Assembly (NCBI RefSeq): GCF_900100175.1
Contig: NZ_FNEM01000002.1
Span: 186,001-250,000, forward strand
Direction of reading: 5' to 3'
Length of the DNA stretch: 64,000 nt
Source: Ferrimonas sediminum
GTDB taxonomy: Bacteria; Pseudomonadota; Gammaproteobacteria; Enterobacterales; Shewanellaceae
The notes under the pieces were generated by a model. It had not been told where the DNA came from. It did no database searches and saw only the letters and a program-made list of their open reading frames with translations. The translations under genes and the position numbers were made by a program. Position 1 is the stretch's first letter. The number at the start of each line of letters is the position of its first letter. This document shows positions 8,763 through 20,131 of the stretch, one piece after another.

Positions 8763-9902
8763 TTAGTACAGAGAGTGCTTGTTGGATTCAATAAAGTCGT
8801 TGTTCAGTCGGCCGTACATCTTGATGTAACACCAGGTGGTGTAACACAGGATGAGGGGCACGAAGATGCACGCCACCACAAACATGATGGTCAGAGTCAT
8901 CTCAGAACTGGTGGCATCCCACATGGTGAGGGAGTGGCTCGGGTTCAGAGATGAGGGCATCACAAACGGGAACAACGAGATAGCGGCAGTCACAATCACC
9001 GCCACCAGATTCAGTGAGCTGGTCACAAAGGCCAGACCGTTGCGGTTGGCGGACGCCAGCAGCGCCGTCAGCAGCGGCATCACCACCGCCAGCAATGGCA
9101 GGGCATACAGCACCGGCATGGCGTCATAGTTGTTAAACCAGGCGCCTGCGGCCGCTTCCGCGGTCTTCAGGGTCGGGTTAGAGGGGCCATTGTGGTCCAG
9201 AGCAGAGGTGATGACGTAGCCATCAATGCCGCTGTACAGCCACAGGCCCGCCAGCACAAACAGGACGGCGCCGGTCAAGCCGATCACCTGAGTGGCCTTA
9301 CGTACCCGTTGGTACAAGGCTCCGTCGGTCTTCATTCCCAGCCAGGTGCAGCCCTGCAGCAGGAACATCGACACACACAACAGACCCACCAGCAGTGCAA
9401 AGCCGTTGAGCAGGCCGAAGAAGCTGCCACGGTAGAACACCCGCAGATACTCGTCGTACTCGAACGGTACGCCCTGCAACAGGTTGCCGAAGGCAACACC
9501 GATGATCAGCGGCGGAACCAGGCCACCGATGAACAGCCCCCAGTCCCAGGCATCACGCCAGCGCTTGTCTTCGATCTTTGACCGGTAGTCAAAACCGATA
9601 GGACGGAAGAACAGGGCAAACAACACCAGCACCATGGCAATGTAGAAGCCGGAGAACGCGGCGGCGTATACCAGTGGCCAGGCGGCGAAGATGGCACCGG
9701 CTGCGGTCAGCAGCCACACCTGGTTGCCGTCCCAGTGTGGGGCGATGGAGTTGATCATCACCCGACGCTCGTTGTCGTTCTTACCCAGGAAGGGTAGCAG
9801 GGCGCCCACGCCCATATCGAAGCCATCGGTGACGGAGAAACCGATCATCAGAACGATAACCAGCAGCCACCAGATAGCGCGTAGAGTTTCATAATCAAGC
9901 AT
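8763..9902 (-). CDS. cydB: Cytochrome bd quinol oxidase subunit II
   Basis: The product is 379 residues, the same length as E. coli CydB, with eight or nine hydrophobic helices. It carries typical CydB blocks: [16 protein letters not shown] near the N-terminus, [16 protein letters not shown] around residue 60 and [10 protein letters not shown] near the end. CydB supports CydA in the haem-containing quinol oxidase that reduces O2 to water at very low oxygen without pumping protons. The ATG at 9902 follows AAGGAGG and overlaps the last eight bases of cydA. An in-frame start nine codons upstream is inside cydA and less likely. Confidence 0.97.
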   Translation of the reverse strand: MLDYETLRAIWWLLVIVLMIGFSVTDGFDMGVGALLPFLGKNDNERRVMINSIAPHWDGNQVWLLTAAGAIFAAWPLVYAAAFSGFYIAMVLVLFALFFRPIGFDYRSKIEDKRWRDAWDWGLFIGGLVPPLIIGVAFGNLLQGVPFEYDEYLRVFYRGSFFGLLNGFALLVGLLCVSMFLLQGCTWLGMKTDGALYQRVRKATQVIGLTGAVLFVLAGLWLYSGIDGYVITSALDHNGPSNPTLKTAEAAAGAWFNNYDAMPVLYALPLLAVVMPLLTALLASANRNGLAFVTSSLNLVAVIVTAAISLFPFVMPSSLNPSHSLTMWDATSSEMTLTIMFVVACIFVPLILCYTTWCYIKMYGRLNNDFIESNKHSLY

Positions 9903-11535
9903 GGCTAGTGGCCTCCTTGGCGTCTTCACGAGACTGTCGAGCTTTAGTCAGTTTTGCCAGCAAACGGGCGTCTTCGGCGGCGTTATCCGCAGATTCAAAG
10001 TGGTAACGACCGGTCTTGAGGCTGCTTGGACCCAGGCGGGCAAAGCGGAACATCAGGAACATCTCGACCACCAGCGCCACGGTGTAGAAGCCGCAGATCA
10101 GCACAATACTGAAGATAAGCTCACTGGCACTGAGGCTGGAGGTGGACATGGCCGTTGGCAGAATCTCGGCAATGGTCCAGGGCTGACGGCCATACTCGGC
10201 CACAAACCAACCACACTGAATCGCCAGCCAAGGCGCAGGCAGAATCACAATCGCCAGCTTCAGCAACCAGGGCTTATCCAGTACCCGCTGCTTGGCGCTC
10301 TGCAGGAAGGCCAGGCCGATGACAATCAGCATCACCATACCCAGACCCACCATCACCCGGAACGACCAGAACATCGGGCCCACATTGGGAATGGAATCGT
10401 CCACCGCGGCCTGAATCTGCGCTTCGCTGGCCTGGTCAATCTCCTCCAGGTAACGCTTCAGCAGGAAGCCGTACCCCAGATCCACCTTACGCTCCTGGAA
10501 CTGGGCAACCTCGTCGTCAGTCGCAGAGCCGTCACGTACTTTCTGCAGCAGGGTGTAGGCCACCATGCCGCTGCGGATGCGGGCTTCGTGCTCTACCTTG
10601 ATGTCTTTGATGCCCATCACCTGCTCATCCAGAGAGCGGGTGGCGATGATGCCCATCAGGTAAGGGATCTTAACCGCGTAGTTGGTTTCCATGTTCTCGC
10701 TGTCGGGGATGCCGATGGCGGTAAAGGACGCCGGCGCCGGGTGGGTATCCCACTCCGCCTCCACCGCAGCCAACTTCACTTTCTGCACGTCGCCCATCTC
10801 ATAACCGGACTCGTCACCCAGGACGATGACCGACAGGATGGACGCCAGACCAAAGGCCGAGGCGATGTAGAAGGAGCGCTTGGCAAAGGCGATGTCACGC
10901 CCTTTCAGCAGATAGTAGGAGCTGATGGCCAGAACGAATACCGAGCCGGTAACGTAGCCGGATGCCACGGTGTGGACAAACTTCACCTGGGCCACCGGGT
11001 TGAAGATCAACTCGGCAAAGCTGGCCATCTCCATGCGCATGGTGACGTAGTTGAACTCGGCACCGATGGGGTTCTGCATCCAGCCATTGGCGATCAGAAT
11101 CCACAGCGCCGACATGTTGGAGCCCAGGGCTACCAACCAGGTCACCGCCAGGTGCTGACGCTTGGAGAGGCGATCCCAGCCGAAGAAGAACAGGCCGATG
11201 AGTGTCGATTCCAGGAAGAAGGCCATCAGTGCTTCGATGGCCAGCGGGGCCCCGAAGATGTCGCCGACGTAGTGGGAGTAGTAAGCCCAGTTGGTACCGA
11301 ACTGGAACTCCATGGTAATGCCTGTGGTCACCCCCAGGGCGAAGTTAATGGCAAATAGCTTGCCCCAGAACTTGGTCATGTCCTTGTACACTTGCTTATC
11401 AGTCATCACATACAGTGATTCCATGATGGCAAGCAGGAACGCCATACCCAGGGTGAGTGGAACAAACAGGAAGTGATACATCGCCGTCAGTGCAAATTGC
11501 AACCGCGATAGATCGACTACTTCATCGACAATCAT
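9895..11535 (-). CDS. cydA: Cytochrome bd quinol oxidase subunit I
   Basis: The product is 546 residues. The N-terminal [19 protein letters not shown] holds the His21 haem ligand. [12 protein letters not shown] carries the second conserved His, and [12 protein letters not shown] the invariant GRQPW block. The periplasmic region between helices 6 and 7 is long (about residues 240-390), as in the L-subfamily of E. coli type enzymes with an extended quinol-binding Q-loop. The ATG at 11535 has AAGGAGACTCCA in front. CydA binds haems b558, b595 and d and oxidises quinol. First gene of cydABX, with a long AT-rich upstream region. Confidence 0.97.
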   Translation of the reverse strand: MIVDEVVDLSRLQFALTAMYHFLFVPLTLGMAFLLAIMESLYVMTDKQVYKDMTKFWGKLFAINFALGVTTGITMEFQFGTNWAYYSHYVGDIFGAPLAIEALMAFFLESTLIGLFFFGWDRLSKRQHLAVTWLVALGSNMSALWILIANGWMQNPIGAEFNYVTMRMEMASFAELIFNPVAQVKFVHTVASGYVTGSVFVLAISSYYLLKGRDIAFAKRSFYIASAFGLASILSVIVLGDESGYEMGDVQKVKLAAVEAEWDTHPAPASFTAIGIPDSENMETNYAVKIPYLMGIIATRSLDEQVMGIKDIKVEHEARIRSGMVAYTLLQKVRDGSATDDEVAQFQERKVDLGYGFLLKRYLEEIDQASEAQIQAAVDDSIPNVGPMFWSFRVMVGLGMVMLIVIGLAFLQSAKQRVLDKPWLLKLAIVILPAPWLAIQCGWFVAEYGRQPWTIAEILPTAMSTSSLSASELIFSIVLICGFYTVALVVEMFLMFRFARLGPSSLKTGRYHFESADNAAEDARLLAKLTKARQSREDAKEATSHA

Positions 11536-12167
11536 TGGAGTCTCCTTACGCCTGCCGCGCCGCCGAAGAGGCACCGGAAATTCAGGAATAGGTTATGGGG
11601 TACAGAAAAAAATAAAGACAAAAAGCCTGAACAAATTGAGGCATTACAACCACACCGGGTTGCTGGAGTTTGGCGCGGGCTCAGTCTCGGGCCTGCGACA
11701 GAGAGGGAAGCAAAGACGCAGTGATTCATCGCTACATCCATGACAGGCCTCCAAGCACTTACTGCAACCATCCGTTAACACTCCTTGCCTCTCTACGACT
11801 CTACTCGCCCCCCGGCACCGGAGGGTAAAGAGAGAATCAGCTAGCAATTCAGCCAATTTTATATCATTCCCCCTGCCCAACCCTCAATCCCTGCCAGAAT
11901 ACTCTGATCACTTTTGGGAGCTGACTCACAATTATTGAGGGATAACAAAAAAGGGTTAGATATCAATCAAATGTTAATAAATTCGAGGTGAGTTTTATTC
12001 ACCCTCGCAGTACTTAGTTTCATGCCACCAATAACCTCACATTTGGCCAAATATAAGTACGGCTATAAAACAAACAAAATACAAATACTGCCGCATAAGC
12101 CATTAAAAAACATGGAAATTAAATAAATGTTAAAAAACAACAATCACATCACAATGAATATTTAATT
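11536..12167. other. Long AT-rich upstream region of cydA, no gene seen
   Basis: About 630 bases without a supportable gene. The half nearest cydA is of ordinary composition; 11930-12167 is strikingly AT-rich, with many A-tracts and runs such as TTAATAAATT, as expected for promoters or nucleoid-protein binding. One FNR-type box lies at 11957. I could not fix a cydA start point by eye. Confidence 0.6.
11957..11970. promoter_or_regulatory. FNR/EtrA-like box upstream of cydA
   Basis: TAGATATCAATCAA differs from the FNR consensus TTGAT-N4-ATCAA at one position. It lies about 420 bases before cydA, so it would need a long leader or a distal promoter. In AT-rich DNA such a match can arise by chance. 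Confidence 0.3.
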
Positions 12168-12198
12168 AGAAAAACTAATCCGAAATTGGAGTTTTTCT
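12168..12198. repeat. 9-bp perfect inverted repeat beside a promoter
   Basis: AGAAAAACT (12168-12176) and AGTTTTTCT (12190-12198) form a perfect inverted repeat with a 13-base centre, ending three bases before the -35 hexamer at 12202. It could be an operator for that promoter or the end of a transcript. It has little GC and no T-run beyond it, so a terminator is less likely. Confidence 0.4.
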
Positions 12199-12201
12199 AG
12201 T

Positions 12202-12230
12202 TTGCCAACCCCTGCAGTCAAATCTACTAT
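12202..12230 (+). promoter_or_regulatory. Sigma-70-type promoter of the small-gene unit
   Basis: TTGCCA (5 of 6 to consensus), a 17-base spacer and TACTAT (4 of 6). It reads toward the 25-codon ORF at 12319 and a terminator at 12463-12496, giving a predicted transcript of about 260 bases. Confidence 0.55.
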
Positions 12231-12318
12231 AGCCCCATCGAAACGAGGCGGTGAATTAACCCGCAGATCGCTTCGATTGCGAACACCGTCAGTAAATTCA
12301 TGTTATGGGGAGGCTCTT

Positions 12319-12396
12319 ATGACTCAACTACTGCATCGCTTGGTTAAGCTGTACCAACGTAGCTTTTCCGAACTGTACCGCCAACAGGTTCAGTGA
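12319..12396 (+). CDS. Putative 25-residue protein or leader peptide
   Basis: An ATG preceded by GGGGAGGCTCTT opens a 25-codon frame (MTQLLHRLVKLYQRSFSELY and five more residues). The peptide is basic and would form an amphipathic helix with Leu/Val/Tyr on one face. It has its own promoter-like sequence (12202) and a strong terminator (12463-12496), and belongs to neither the cyd operon nor purL, both of which read the other way. The unit could encode a small membrane-active or regulatory protein, or be a small RNA in which the frame is incidental. I recognise no family. Confidence 0.5.
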   Translation: MTQLLHRLVKLYQRSFSELYRQQVQ

Positions 12397-12462
12397 TCGC
12401 CTGGCCTGTTGAGTGTCGACAGGCAAGTATCACCTTCTTTGCGAAATGCTAGCGCATTCTTT

Positions 12463-12496
12463 GGCCGCTCCCTCCCCGGGATGCGGCCTTTTTTTT
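12463..12496 (+). terminator. Intrinsic terminator of the small-gene unit
   Basis: GGCCGC pairs with GCGGCC around a 14-base loop and is followed by eight T residues. Confidence 0.8.
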
Positions 12497-12630
12497 ATCG
12501 CGGCCGCTGTCCCAGAATACGCCTGGAAACGCCCCGAATATTGCGCCAAAACAACATCCGCGGGTAAGGTCATTCAGCCCCTCCCCGCCTCTCTCTGATC
12601 TGAAACTCCGGCCTGCTGGCAGACGGACAC

Positions 12631-12654
12631 AAAAAAGCCCGGCAATGCCGGGCT
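12631..12654 (-). terminator. Intrinsic terminator of purL
   Basis: On the minus strand AGCCCGGC pairs with GCCGGGCT around three bases and is followed by six T residues, 20 bases past the purL stop. Confidence 0.9.
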
Positions 12655-12674
12655 GTAAAGTACCGCTATCAGGG

Positions 12675-15600
12675 CTAGCCCAGGGCCACCCGGGCATTGC
12701 GGAACATCCGCATCCACGGGCTGTCTTCCCCCCACTCATCCGGGTGCCAGGAGTTAGCCACGGTGCGGAATACGCGCTCCGGGTGAGGCATCATGATGGT
12801 CACCTTGCCGTCGGTGGTGGTCAGGCCGGTAATCCCGGCCGGAGAGCCGTTGGGGTTAGCCGGATAAGCACTGGCAATCAACCCTTGGTGGTTCAGGTAG
12901 CGCAGGGCCACCGTTCCAGACGCATCCGCCGCCTTAAACGCCTGCTGGCTGGCGAACTCGGCCCGACCCTCACCGTGAGAAACGGCAATGGGCATCCTGG
13001 AGCCGGCCATGCCGTCGAAGAACAGGCTCGGGCTTTGCTGCACCTCCACCAGTGAGAAGCGGGCCTCAAAGCGCTCTGAGCGGTTGCGGACGAAGTGCGG
13101 CCAGTGCTCGGAACCGGGAATGATCCCCTTCAGGTTAGACAGCATCTGGCAGCCGTTGCAGACCCCGAGAGCCAGAGAGTCACTGCGCTCAAAGAAGCCC
13201 TGGAACTGCTCACGGGCCCGATCATTGAACAGGATCGATTTTGCCCAGCCCTCACCGGCGCCCAGTACGTCGCCGTAGGAGAAGCCGCCACAGGCCACCA
13301 GCCCCTGGAACTGCTCCAGCGTCAGGCGTCCCTCGAGGATGTCGCTCATGTGCACATCCACTGCATCGAAGCCGGCCCGATCGAACGCCGCCGCCATCTC
13401 CACATGGGAGTTGACCCCCTGCTCGCGCAGAATGGCCATTTTCGGCGCACTGCCCTTGAGGATGTATGGCGCCGCCACGTCCTCGGCAGGATCGAAGCCG
13501 AGGCTCACCGACAGGCCCGGATCGCCGGCATCGAGTTTGCCCTGATGCTCCTCTTCGGCACACTGCGGATTATCCCGCAGCGACTGCATCGCCAGGGTGG
13601 TTTCCGCCCAGATGCCTCTGAGCTCAGTGCGATTTTCATCCAGTACGGTGTCACCGCCATCGGTGATCACCAACCGCTCGCCGTCATTAACGCTGCCGAT
13701 GACATGGCTGCACTGGGCCAGGCCGTGCTCTGCCAGCGTCTGCCGCACCATTGACAGCTGCTCGGTAGCCACCTGCAGCACCACGCCCAACTCTTCGTTA
13801 AACAGCTTGGCCAGCACCTCTCCGGACAAGGCGGTCAGATCGGCCTCGAGGCCGGCTTTGCCGGCAAAGGCCATCTCCGCCAGAGTCACCAGGATCCCGC
13901 CGTCACCCTTATCGTGGTAGGCCAGCAGCCGCTCTTCGGCAATCAATGCCTGCAGGGCGTTAAAGAAGCCCTTGAGCAGTTCGGGTTGGTCCACATCCGG
14001 AGCCTGGTTACCCAGCTGGTTATACACCTGAGCCAGCGCCGAGCCACCAAGCCGGCTTTGGCCATCGCCCAGATCGATGTACAGCAACCGGGTGTCGCCC
14101 TTATCCAGCCGCAGCTGAGGCGTCAGGGTATGGCGAACGTCGTTAACCCGGCCAAAGGCAGTGATCACCAGCGACAGCGGTGAGGTCACGCTTTTATCCT
14201 GGCCCTCTTCGGTCCAGGCGGTTTTCATGGACATGGAATCCTTGCCCACCGGAATCGTCAAACCCAGGGCCGGGCACAACTCCTCACCTACGGCCTTCAC
14301 CGCCTCATACAGGCCGGCATCTTCACCGGGGTGCCCGGCGGCGGCCATCCAGTTGGCGGACAGCTTGATGTGTTGCAGCGAGCCGATATCGGCACAGGCG
14401 ATGTTGGTCAGCGCTTCGCCGACGGCCATCCGTGCGGACGCGCCGTAGTTGATCAGCGCCAGCGGCGTGCGCTCGCCCATGGACATCGCTTCGCCATGAT
14501 AGCTGTCCAGAGATGCCGCGGTAACCGCACAGTTGGCCACCGGCACCTGCCAGGGGCCTACCATCTGATCCCGGGCCACCAGGCCGGTGACCGAACGATC
14601 GCCGATGGTGATCAGGAAGGTCTTCTCCGCCACGGCGGGAAGACGCAGTACCCGGCGTACCGCGTCGGCGACCTCAATGCCAGACAGGTTCAGCGCCGGC
14701 GCCTGGCAGCGCTCGGAGGTCACATCCCGGTGCATCTTCGGCGCCTTACCCAGCAACACCTCCATCGGCATGTCGATGGGGGTGTTCTCAAAGTGGCTGT
14801 CTTCCAGGCTCAGGTGACGGGCTTCGGTGGCCTCACCAATCACTGCGTACGGAGCACGCTCACGGCGACAGATGGCGTCGAAGCGGGGCAGGTCCTCGGC
14901 CGCCACCGCCATCACATACCGCTCCTGAGACTCGTTGCACCAGATCTCCAGCGGAGACATACCGGGTTCATCGTTGGGCACATCCCGCAGTTGGAAACGA
15001 CCGCCGCGGCCGCCATCATCCACCAACTCGGGCATGGCGTTGGACAAGCCGCCGGCACCGACGTCATGAATGAAGGCGATGGGGTTCTCTTTCCCAAGTT
15101 GCCAGCAGCGATCGATCACCTCCTGGCAGCGTCGCTCAATCTCCGGGTTCTCCCGCTGTACCGAGGCAAAATCCAGATCCTCGGACGACTGGCCGGATGC
15201 CATGGAGGAGGCCGCGCCGCCACCAAGGCCGATGTTCATTGCCGGACCGCCCAGCACAATCAGCTTGGCACCGACCGGAATCTCGCCTTTCTGGACGTGC
15301 TCTTCACGGATGTTGCCCAAACCGCCCGCCAGCATGATCGGCTTATGGTAACCGCGCACTTCGGTGCCATTGAAACTGGCGACCTCCTGCTCGTAGGTAC
15401 GGAAATACCCCAGCAGCGCCGGGCGGCCGAACTCGTTGTTAAAGGCGGCGCCGCCTAGGGGCCCTTCGGTCATGATCTCCAGCGGAGTCACGATGCGATC
15501 CGGCTTGCCGTAAGCCTGCTCCCATGGCTGCTCAAAGCCGGGAATATTCAGGTTGGATACCGTGAATCCGGTCAGACCCGCCTTAGGCTTGGAGCCCCGT

Positions 15601-16568
15601 CCGGTGGCGCCTTCATCACGAATCTCACCACCGGAGCCGGTGGCCGCGCCGGGATAGGGGCTGATGGCGGTCGGGTGGTTGTGGGTTTCCACCTTCATCA
15701 GGATATGAACCGGCTCCTGATGGTACTGATAGCTACCCGCCTCGTTGGGGAAGAAGCGACCGGCTTCGGAGCCGGTCATCACCGCAGCGTTATCTTTGTA
15801 GGCTGACAACACGAATTCTGGCGTCTGTTCAAAGGTGTTCTTGATCATCTTGAACAGCGATTTGGGCTGCAGCTCTCCGTCGATGGTCCAATCCGCATTG
15901 AAGATCTTATGCCGGCAATGCTCGGAGTTGGCCTGGGCAAACATGCACAACTCGATGTCATTGGGATTGCGCTCCAGGCGGGAAAAGTTCTCCACCAGGT
16001 AGTCAATCTCATCCTCGGCCAGCGCCAGTCCCATGTTGGTATTGGCCGCCACCAGCGCCTGACGGCCACCGCCCAGAATGTCCACTGACTTGAGTTCGCC
16101 GGGCTCGGCGGTCACGAACAGCGACTCAGCCTGATCGAAATCGGTCAGCACTGCCTCAACCATGCGGTCATGGAGCAGATTCAACAATTGGCGCTGCTGG
16201 CCATCGCTCAACTCCCCGTCGAGCTTGACGTACCAGGCAACACCACGCTCCAATCGCTGCACCGAGGTCAGGCCGCAGTTGTGAGCGATGTCGGTGGCTT
16301 TGGATGACCAGGGGGAGATGGTGCCGGGACGTGGTACAACCAGAAGCAGTTTTCCTTGAGGGTCATGCTGTTCCAGTCGGGGGCCGTAGGTTAATATCTG
16401 TTCAAGGTGAGTCGTTTGCTCGGAGTCGAGCGGCGCGGAGAGATGGGCAAAATGGCAGTATTCAGCGTAAAGATCAGAGACCGGGAGAGTCGCGTTTTGG
16501 CAAGCCGTAAGCAGCTTGTGGACCCGAAACGCGGACAGCGCCGGCGCGCCGCGGAGGATCTTAATCAC
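12675..16568 (-). CDS. purL: Phosphoribosylformylglycinamidine synthase, single-chain type
   Basis: A 1,297-residue enzyme, the normal length of the large gammaproteobacterial PurL. It converts FGAR, glutamine and ATP to FGAM in purine synthesis. The N-terminus [17 protein letters not shown] matches the family. Two AIRS-like halves follow, with [20 protein letters not shown] in the first. The C-terminal glutaminase domain shows the nucleophile block [13 protein letters not shown] and the later [10 protein letters not shown]. The start is a GTG at 16568, chosen because it gives the expected N-terminus with AAGGTAA upstream. The gene is monocistronic, divergent from mltF. No PurR box of the E. 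coli type was found upstream. Confidence 0.98.
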   Translation of the reverse strand: MIKILRGAPALSAFRVHKLLTACQNATLPVSDLYAEYCHFAHLSAPLDSEQTTHLEQILTYGPRLEQHDPQGKLLLVVPRPGTISPWSSKATDIAHNCGLTSVQRLERGVAWYVKLDGELSDGQQRQLLNLLHDRMVEAVLTDFDQAESLFVTAEPGELKSVDILGGGRQALVAANTNMGLALAEDEIDYLVENFSRLERNPNDIELCMFAQANSEHCRHKIFNADWTIDGELQPKSLFKMIKNTFEQTPEFVLSAYKDNAAVMTGSEAGRFFPNEAGSYQYHQEPVHILMKVETHNHPTAISPYPGAATGSGGEIRDEGATGRGSKPKAGLTGFTVSNLNIPGFEQPWEQAYGKPDRIVTPLEIMTEGPLGGAAFNNEFGRPALLGYFRTYEQEVASFNGTEVRGYHKPIMLAGGLGNIREEHVQKGEIPVGAKLIVLGGPAMNIGLGGGAASSMASGQSSEDLDFASVQRENPEIERRCQEVIDRCWQLGKENPIAFIHDVGAGGLSNAMPELVDDGGRGGRFQLRDVPNDEPGMSPLEIWCNESQERYVMAVAAEDLPRFDAICRRERAPYAVIGEATEARHLSLEDSHFENTPIDMPMEVLLGKAPKMHRDVTSERCQAPALNLSGIEVADAVRRVLRLPAVAEKTFLITIGDRSVTGLVARDQMVGPWQVPVANCAVTAASLDSYHGEAMSMGERTPLALINYGASARMAVGEALTNIACADIGSLQHIKLSANWMAAAGHPGEDAGLYEAVKAVGEELCPALGLTIPVGKDSMSMKTAWTEEGQDKSVTSPLSLVITAFGRVNDVRHTLTPQLRLDKGDTRLLYIDLGDGQSRLGGSALAQVYNQLGNQAPDVDQPELLKGFFNALQALIAEERLLAYHDKGDGGILVTLAEMAFAGKAGLEADLTALSGEVLAKLFNEELGVVLQVATEQLSMVRQTLAEHGLAQCSHVIGSVNDGERLVITDGGDTVLDENRTELRGIWAETTLAMQSLRDNPQCAEEEHQGKLDAGDPGLSVSLGFDPAEDVAAPYILKGSAPKMAILREQGVNSHVEMAAAFDRAGFDAVDVHMSDILEGRLTLEQFQGLVACGGFSYGDVLGAGEGWAKSILFNDRAREQFQGFFERSDSLALGVCNGCQMLSNLKGIIPGSEHWPHFVRNRSERFEARFSLVEVQQSPSLFFDGMAGSRMPIAVSHGEGRAEFASQQAFKAADASGTVALRYLNHQGLIASAYPANPNGSPAGITGLTTTDGKVTIMMPHPERVFRTVANSWHPDEWGEDSPWMRMFRNARVALG

Positions 16569-16636
16569 GGTATTTTTACCTTATATAGTTATGTGTAGGG
16601 CTCAATTCCGTTAACCGTGCTCCGACCTGGATCACA

Positions 16637-16648
16637 GTTTCCGGAAAC
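16637..16648. promoter_or_regulatory. 12-bp palindrome between purL and mltF
   Basis: GTTTCCGGAAAC is a perfect palindrome placed 69 bases before purL and 59 before mltF. It may be an operator acting on either gene. It does not match the PurR consensus, and a 12-base palindrome can occur by chance. Confidence 0.25.
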
Positions 16649-16707
16649 CAAGGTGGCGCCATTATAGTGGAAAGGTCGGTCGCAAAACAGTCTACAATGA
16701 ACGGAAG

Positions 16708-18117
16708 ATGAGGCTGATTTTAAATAAGTTAATAACATCAAGAAGCTTGCTTATCTGCCTGTGCCTGACACTGGGCGGCTGCTTGCGGCTGGAGATCGAG
16801 ACCCCGACGGCCCCGAAGACTGAACCTGATAAGCCGCTGCGGGTGGGCACCCTGTATGGCCCCACTACCTATGTGGTGGGGGCCGCCGGTCCCCAAGGGC
16901 TGGATTACGAGCTGGCCGAAGGCTTTGCCAACCACCTGCAGCGCGAGCTCACCATCATCCCCTACGCCTCACTGCCCGAGCTGTACAATGACATGAGCAA
17001 CGGCAAGCTGGACCTGATCGCCTCCAGCCTCAGCGATACCCACCTGAACCGCAGTTTCTGGCGCTTCGGCCCGCCGCTCTACCAGACCCGCTTGCAGGTG
17101 GTCTACAACCGCAGGCAGGCCCGGCCCACCTCCATCGACGCCCTGCCCCGGCCATTGGTGGTGATGGCCGGCTCCAACCACGCCGAATTACTGGCCAACC
17201 TGTCGCTGGCGGGCACCGTGGTGGAATGGCAGGAAACCGACTCTCACGCCGCCCATGAGTTACTGGCCCAGGTAGCCAGTGGCGAACTGGCATTTACCCT
17301 GGCGGACGACAAAACCCTGGCGGCCAGCCGCCGCATCCACCCGGAGCTGGCCGCCGCCTTTGACATCGGCCCGGAGTTTGACGTCGGCTGGGCCCTGCAC
17401 GCCAGTGGCAGCGACGCCCTGTTCAGCGACCTGCTGGATTACTGGCACCTGCTCAAACAGGCCGGTCGCATCGCCCAGCTGGAGGAGAAATACTTCGGCC
17501 ATGTGGAACGATTCGATTACGTCGACACTCGAGCCTTTATCAAGGCGGTGGAGCGAAAACTGGCCCGCTACGAACCCTGGTTCAAAGCCTATGCCGGCGA
17601 ACTGGACTGGCGCCAACTGGCTGCCATCAGCTATCAGGAATCTCACTGGAACCCCGAGGCCCGCTCCCCCACCGGCGTTCGAGGCATGATGATGCTGACC
17701 CGTTCCACCGCCCGCCGGGTCGGCGTGGACGACCGTCTGGATCCGCAGCAGAGCATTCGCGGAGGCAGTGACTACCTGCACGACCTGATTCGGCGCCTGC
17801 CTGCCTCCATTCCCGAACCCGAGCGGTTCTGGTTTGCCCTGGCGGCGTACAACATCGGCCTGGGGCACGTCGAAGATGCCCGGGTTTTGGCCCAGCGCCA
17901 GGGGCTGAACCCCAGTAGCTGGCGAGACGTGAAAACCGTGCTGCCAAAGCTGACCCAGAAGCGCTACTACCAACGCACCCGTTACGGCTTTGCCCAAGGC
18001 GGCGTCGCGGCCCATTACGTCGACAACATTAAACGCTACTACGACACCCTGGTATTGCTGGAGACCCGGCTGCCGCCGACGCTGGCGCCGATGAAGGTCG
18101 CGATAAACGAAGAGTGA
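16708..18117 (+). CDS. mltF: Membrane-bound lytic murein transglycosylase F
   Basis: A 469-residue lipoprotein with lipobox LGGC at about residues 22-25. A periplasmic solute-binding-like domain (about 40-270) with LRVGTLYGPTTYVVG at its start is followed by an SLT goose-lysozyme domain with catalytic Glu311 in SYQESHWNPEA, then GVRGMMMLT and AAYNIGLGH. This two-domain layout is specific to MltF, which cleaves peptidoglycan to 1,6-anhydro products from the outer membrane and is regulated by muropeptides. E. coli MltF is about 518 residues, so this one is slightly short. Divergent from purL, as in other gammaproteobacteria. Confidence 0.95.
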   Translation: MRLILNKLITSRSLLICLCLTLGGCLRLEIETPTAPKTEPDKPLRVGTLYGPTTYVVGAAGPQGLDYELAEGFANHLQRELTIIPYASLPELYNDMSNGKLDLIASSLSDTHLNRSFWRFGPPLYQTRLQVVYNRRQARPTSIDALPRPLVVMAGSNHAELLANLSLAGTVVEWQETDSHAAHELLAQVASGELAFTLADDKTLAASRRIHPELAAAFDIGPEFDVGWALHASGSDALFSDLLDYWHLLKQAGRIAQLEEKYFGHVERFDYVDTRAFIKAVERKLARYEPWFKAYAGELDWRQLAAISYQESHWNPEARSPTGVRGMMMLTRSTARRVGVDDRLDPQQSIRGGSDYLHDLIRRLPASIPEPERFWFALAAYNIGLGHVEDARVLAQRQGLNPSSWRDVKTVLPKLTQKRYYQRTRYGFAQGGVAAHYVDNIKRYYDTLVLLETRLPPTLAPMKVAINEE

Positions 18118-18163
18118 TCAAGACGGAACTTCCTGCCGAAATAACCAATAAAATGCCGGATTT

Positions 18164-18214
18164 GATAGCGATAACGCATTCTGGGGGTTGAAAAAAGCCC
18201 CCATCGTCGCTATC
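18164..18214. other. Long nested hairpin after mltF
   Basis: GATAGCGA (18164-18171) pairs with TCGCTATC (18207-18214), and inside it GGGGG pairs with CCCCC around TTGAAAAAAG. The 51-base element lies 47 bases after the mltF stop. It has no clean T-run, so it could be an mltF 3' structure, a processed RNA or a protein site rather than a simple terminator. Confidence 0.45.
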
Positions 18215-18253
18215 TCTAGTTTCAAGATAAAAATAGGCGCCGGCTCCCGAAGT

Positions 18254-18285
18254 GGAGTGCGCCGCGGCGGCATCCGCCGCACTCC
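18254..18285. other. GC-rich hairpin before the 46-residue ORF
   Basis: GGAGTGCG (18254-18261) pairs with CGCACTCC (18278-18285), with a second pairing of GCGG and CCGC inside. It sits between the first hairpin and the small gene at 18411 and could belong to that gene's leader. The rest of 18118-18410 holds nothing I can name. Confidence 0.4.
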
Positions 18286-18410
18286 CGGCCAAAACTGTGA
18301 ACTGGGCCCCACGGCCTCTTTCACCGTGTTTAGGCCATCCTATCCAATGTCATCGAACTGCAAAGAGACGGGGATACCATAAATAAAAAGAGTACCAGTA
18401 AGGAGATTCT

Positions 18411-19024
<614 letters not shown>

Positions 19025-19232
19025 CTATGCCCCTTACTCATGTTCCTACCGGTTTCAACGGCGCACATTGTAATCGCCCGGCCCAGTAGGCGCCAGTTCA
19101 ACCGCGACTCGACACCACGGCACTATCACGTTATTCAGGATAACAATTTTCATCACCCTCGCGGTAAACGATTAGCCAAATCACATTTCAGGAGGGCAAC
19201 ACCCAGTCAACATCAACAACACAAATATTCAC

Positions 19233-19262
19233 TTGAAATTAACGCGGCAAGGGTCATATTAT
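19233..19262 (+). promoter_or_regulatory. Possible sigma-70 promoter of the envelope operon
   Basis: TTGAAA, 18 bases, TATTAT, ending 47 bases before the first gene of the operon. The region 19025-19309 is AT-rich toward the gene and contains no other gene. The spacer is one base longer than ideal. Confidence 0.4.
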
Positions 19263-19309
19263 TACCGCTTACATTAGAGTGTTATAAATTATCAAAGGAT
19301 TGATAAGGC

Positions 19310-20116
19310 ATGTCAGGAGCCGAGCAGGAGAGCACGCGGCCTTCCCAGAGCCAGTACAGTGACCGCATCTCGCCTTTTTCCCACAACTGGAAAAAAGCGA
19401 AATCGGGCTTTCTTTACTTCATTGCACTAATGATTGGCTTCGGCAACTGGAATGACACCAAAGAACTGTCCACCAGTATCTATTCTGGCATTCAGGCAAA
19501 CTTCACCCACCAAGTTGAGGAGAATTCACTACAAAATATTGATGTAGGTAATTATCTAACCTATGTGGAGCAGGACCTCGGCTTCCCTCAGGTCGTAAAG
19601 CGCTCACGGCAGAACACAAACATCCAGTTTCGCTACTACAAAAAGAATAAATATCTAATTACTCTCCTGGTCGAGAAGAGTCGAATCAATGGCTACTTGG
19701 TGCAAACACTGGACTTCCAGGGTATATACAGTCAGCTCAGCGCTTTTTCTCCCCGCATTCCTTTTAGTGAAAAAGTCCTTAATCGGGATACCTACTCGCA
19801 GTTCAGCGATGAAACCAAAACCTTCTATCTAGACAATTTCAACCTCGTATATTACCTGGAGCCCCATGAACTGGGCGCCGAGGGCATGTACCTAAACCTG
19901 TTTATTGGCACAACTGAATACGGGGTAATGCCGGGCCAATTAGCCCCACTCATTCGAGCAGTGACCGATAGGCAAACCCTTGGGGAGTCTCCGATAAAAG
20001 AGCTACAGCGATTGCGGAGCCAGTTAAAGCCAAATCTCTATGGCATCAGTGGAGAGCCGGACGCATTAATGGCAGAAGCATTACTCACTCGCTATGAATT
20101 CAATACTTACTTCTAA
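19310..20116 (+). CDS. Membrane-anchored protein of unknown function, first gene of envelope operon
   Basis: A 268-residue protein. A short polar N-terminus is followed by one hydrophobic stretch (about residues 32-46, GFLYFIALMIGFGNW). The remainder, probably periplasmic, is rich in Tyr, Asn and Gln and has no cysteine or catalytic motif. It resembles proteins I have seen labelled ETEC_3214-domain, but I cannot confirm this. A weak ribosome site (ATAAGGC) precedes the ATG. The next gene starts 15 bases downstream, and all five genes to 24038 are closely packed. With one inner-membrane anchor and lipoprotein neighbours, it could be the inner-membrane member of a trans-envelope assembly (inference). 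Confidence 0.72.
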   Translation: MSGAEQESTRPSQSQYSDRISPFSHNWKKAKSGFLYFIALMIGFGNWNDTKELSTSIYSGIQANFTHQVEENSLQNIDVGNYLTYVEQDLGFPQVVKRSRQNTNIQFRYYKKNKYLITLLVEKSRINGYLVQTLDFQGIYSQLSAFSPRIPFSEKVLNRDTYSQFSDETKTFYLDNFNLVYYLEPHELGAEGMYLNLFIGTTEYGVMPGQLAPLIRAVTDRQTLGESPIKELQRLRSQLKPNLYGISGEPDALMAEALLTRYEFNTYF

Positions 20117-20131
20117 CCTTGAGTCAATCCC

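Noticed and set aside
16569-16707. A PurR operator or purine riboswitch before purL
   Set aside because: No match to the PurR consensus and no purine-riboswitch core was found. Only the unrelated palindrome at 16637 is present.
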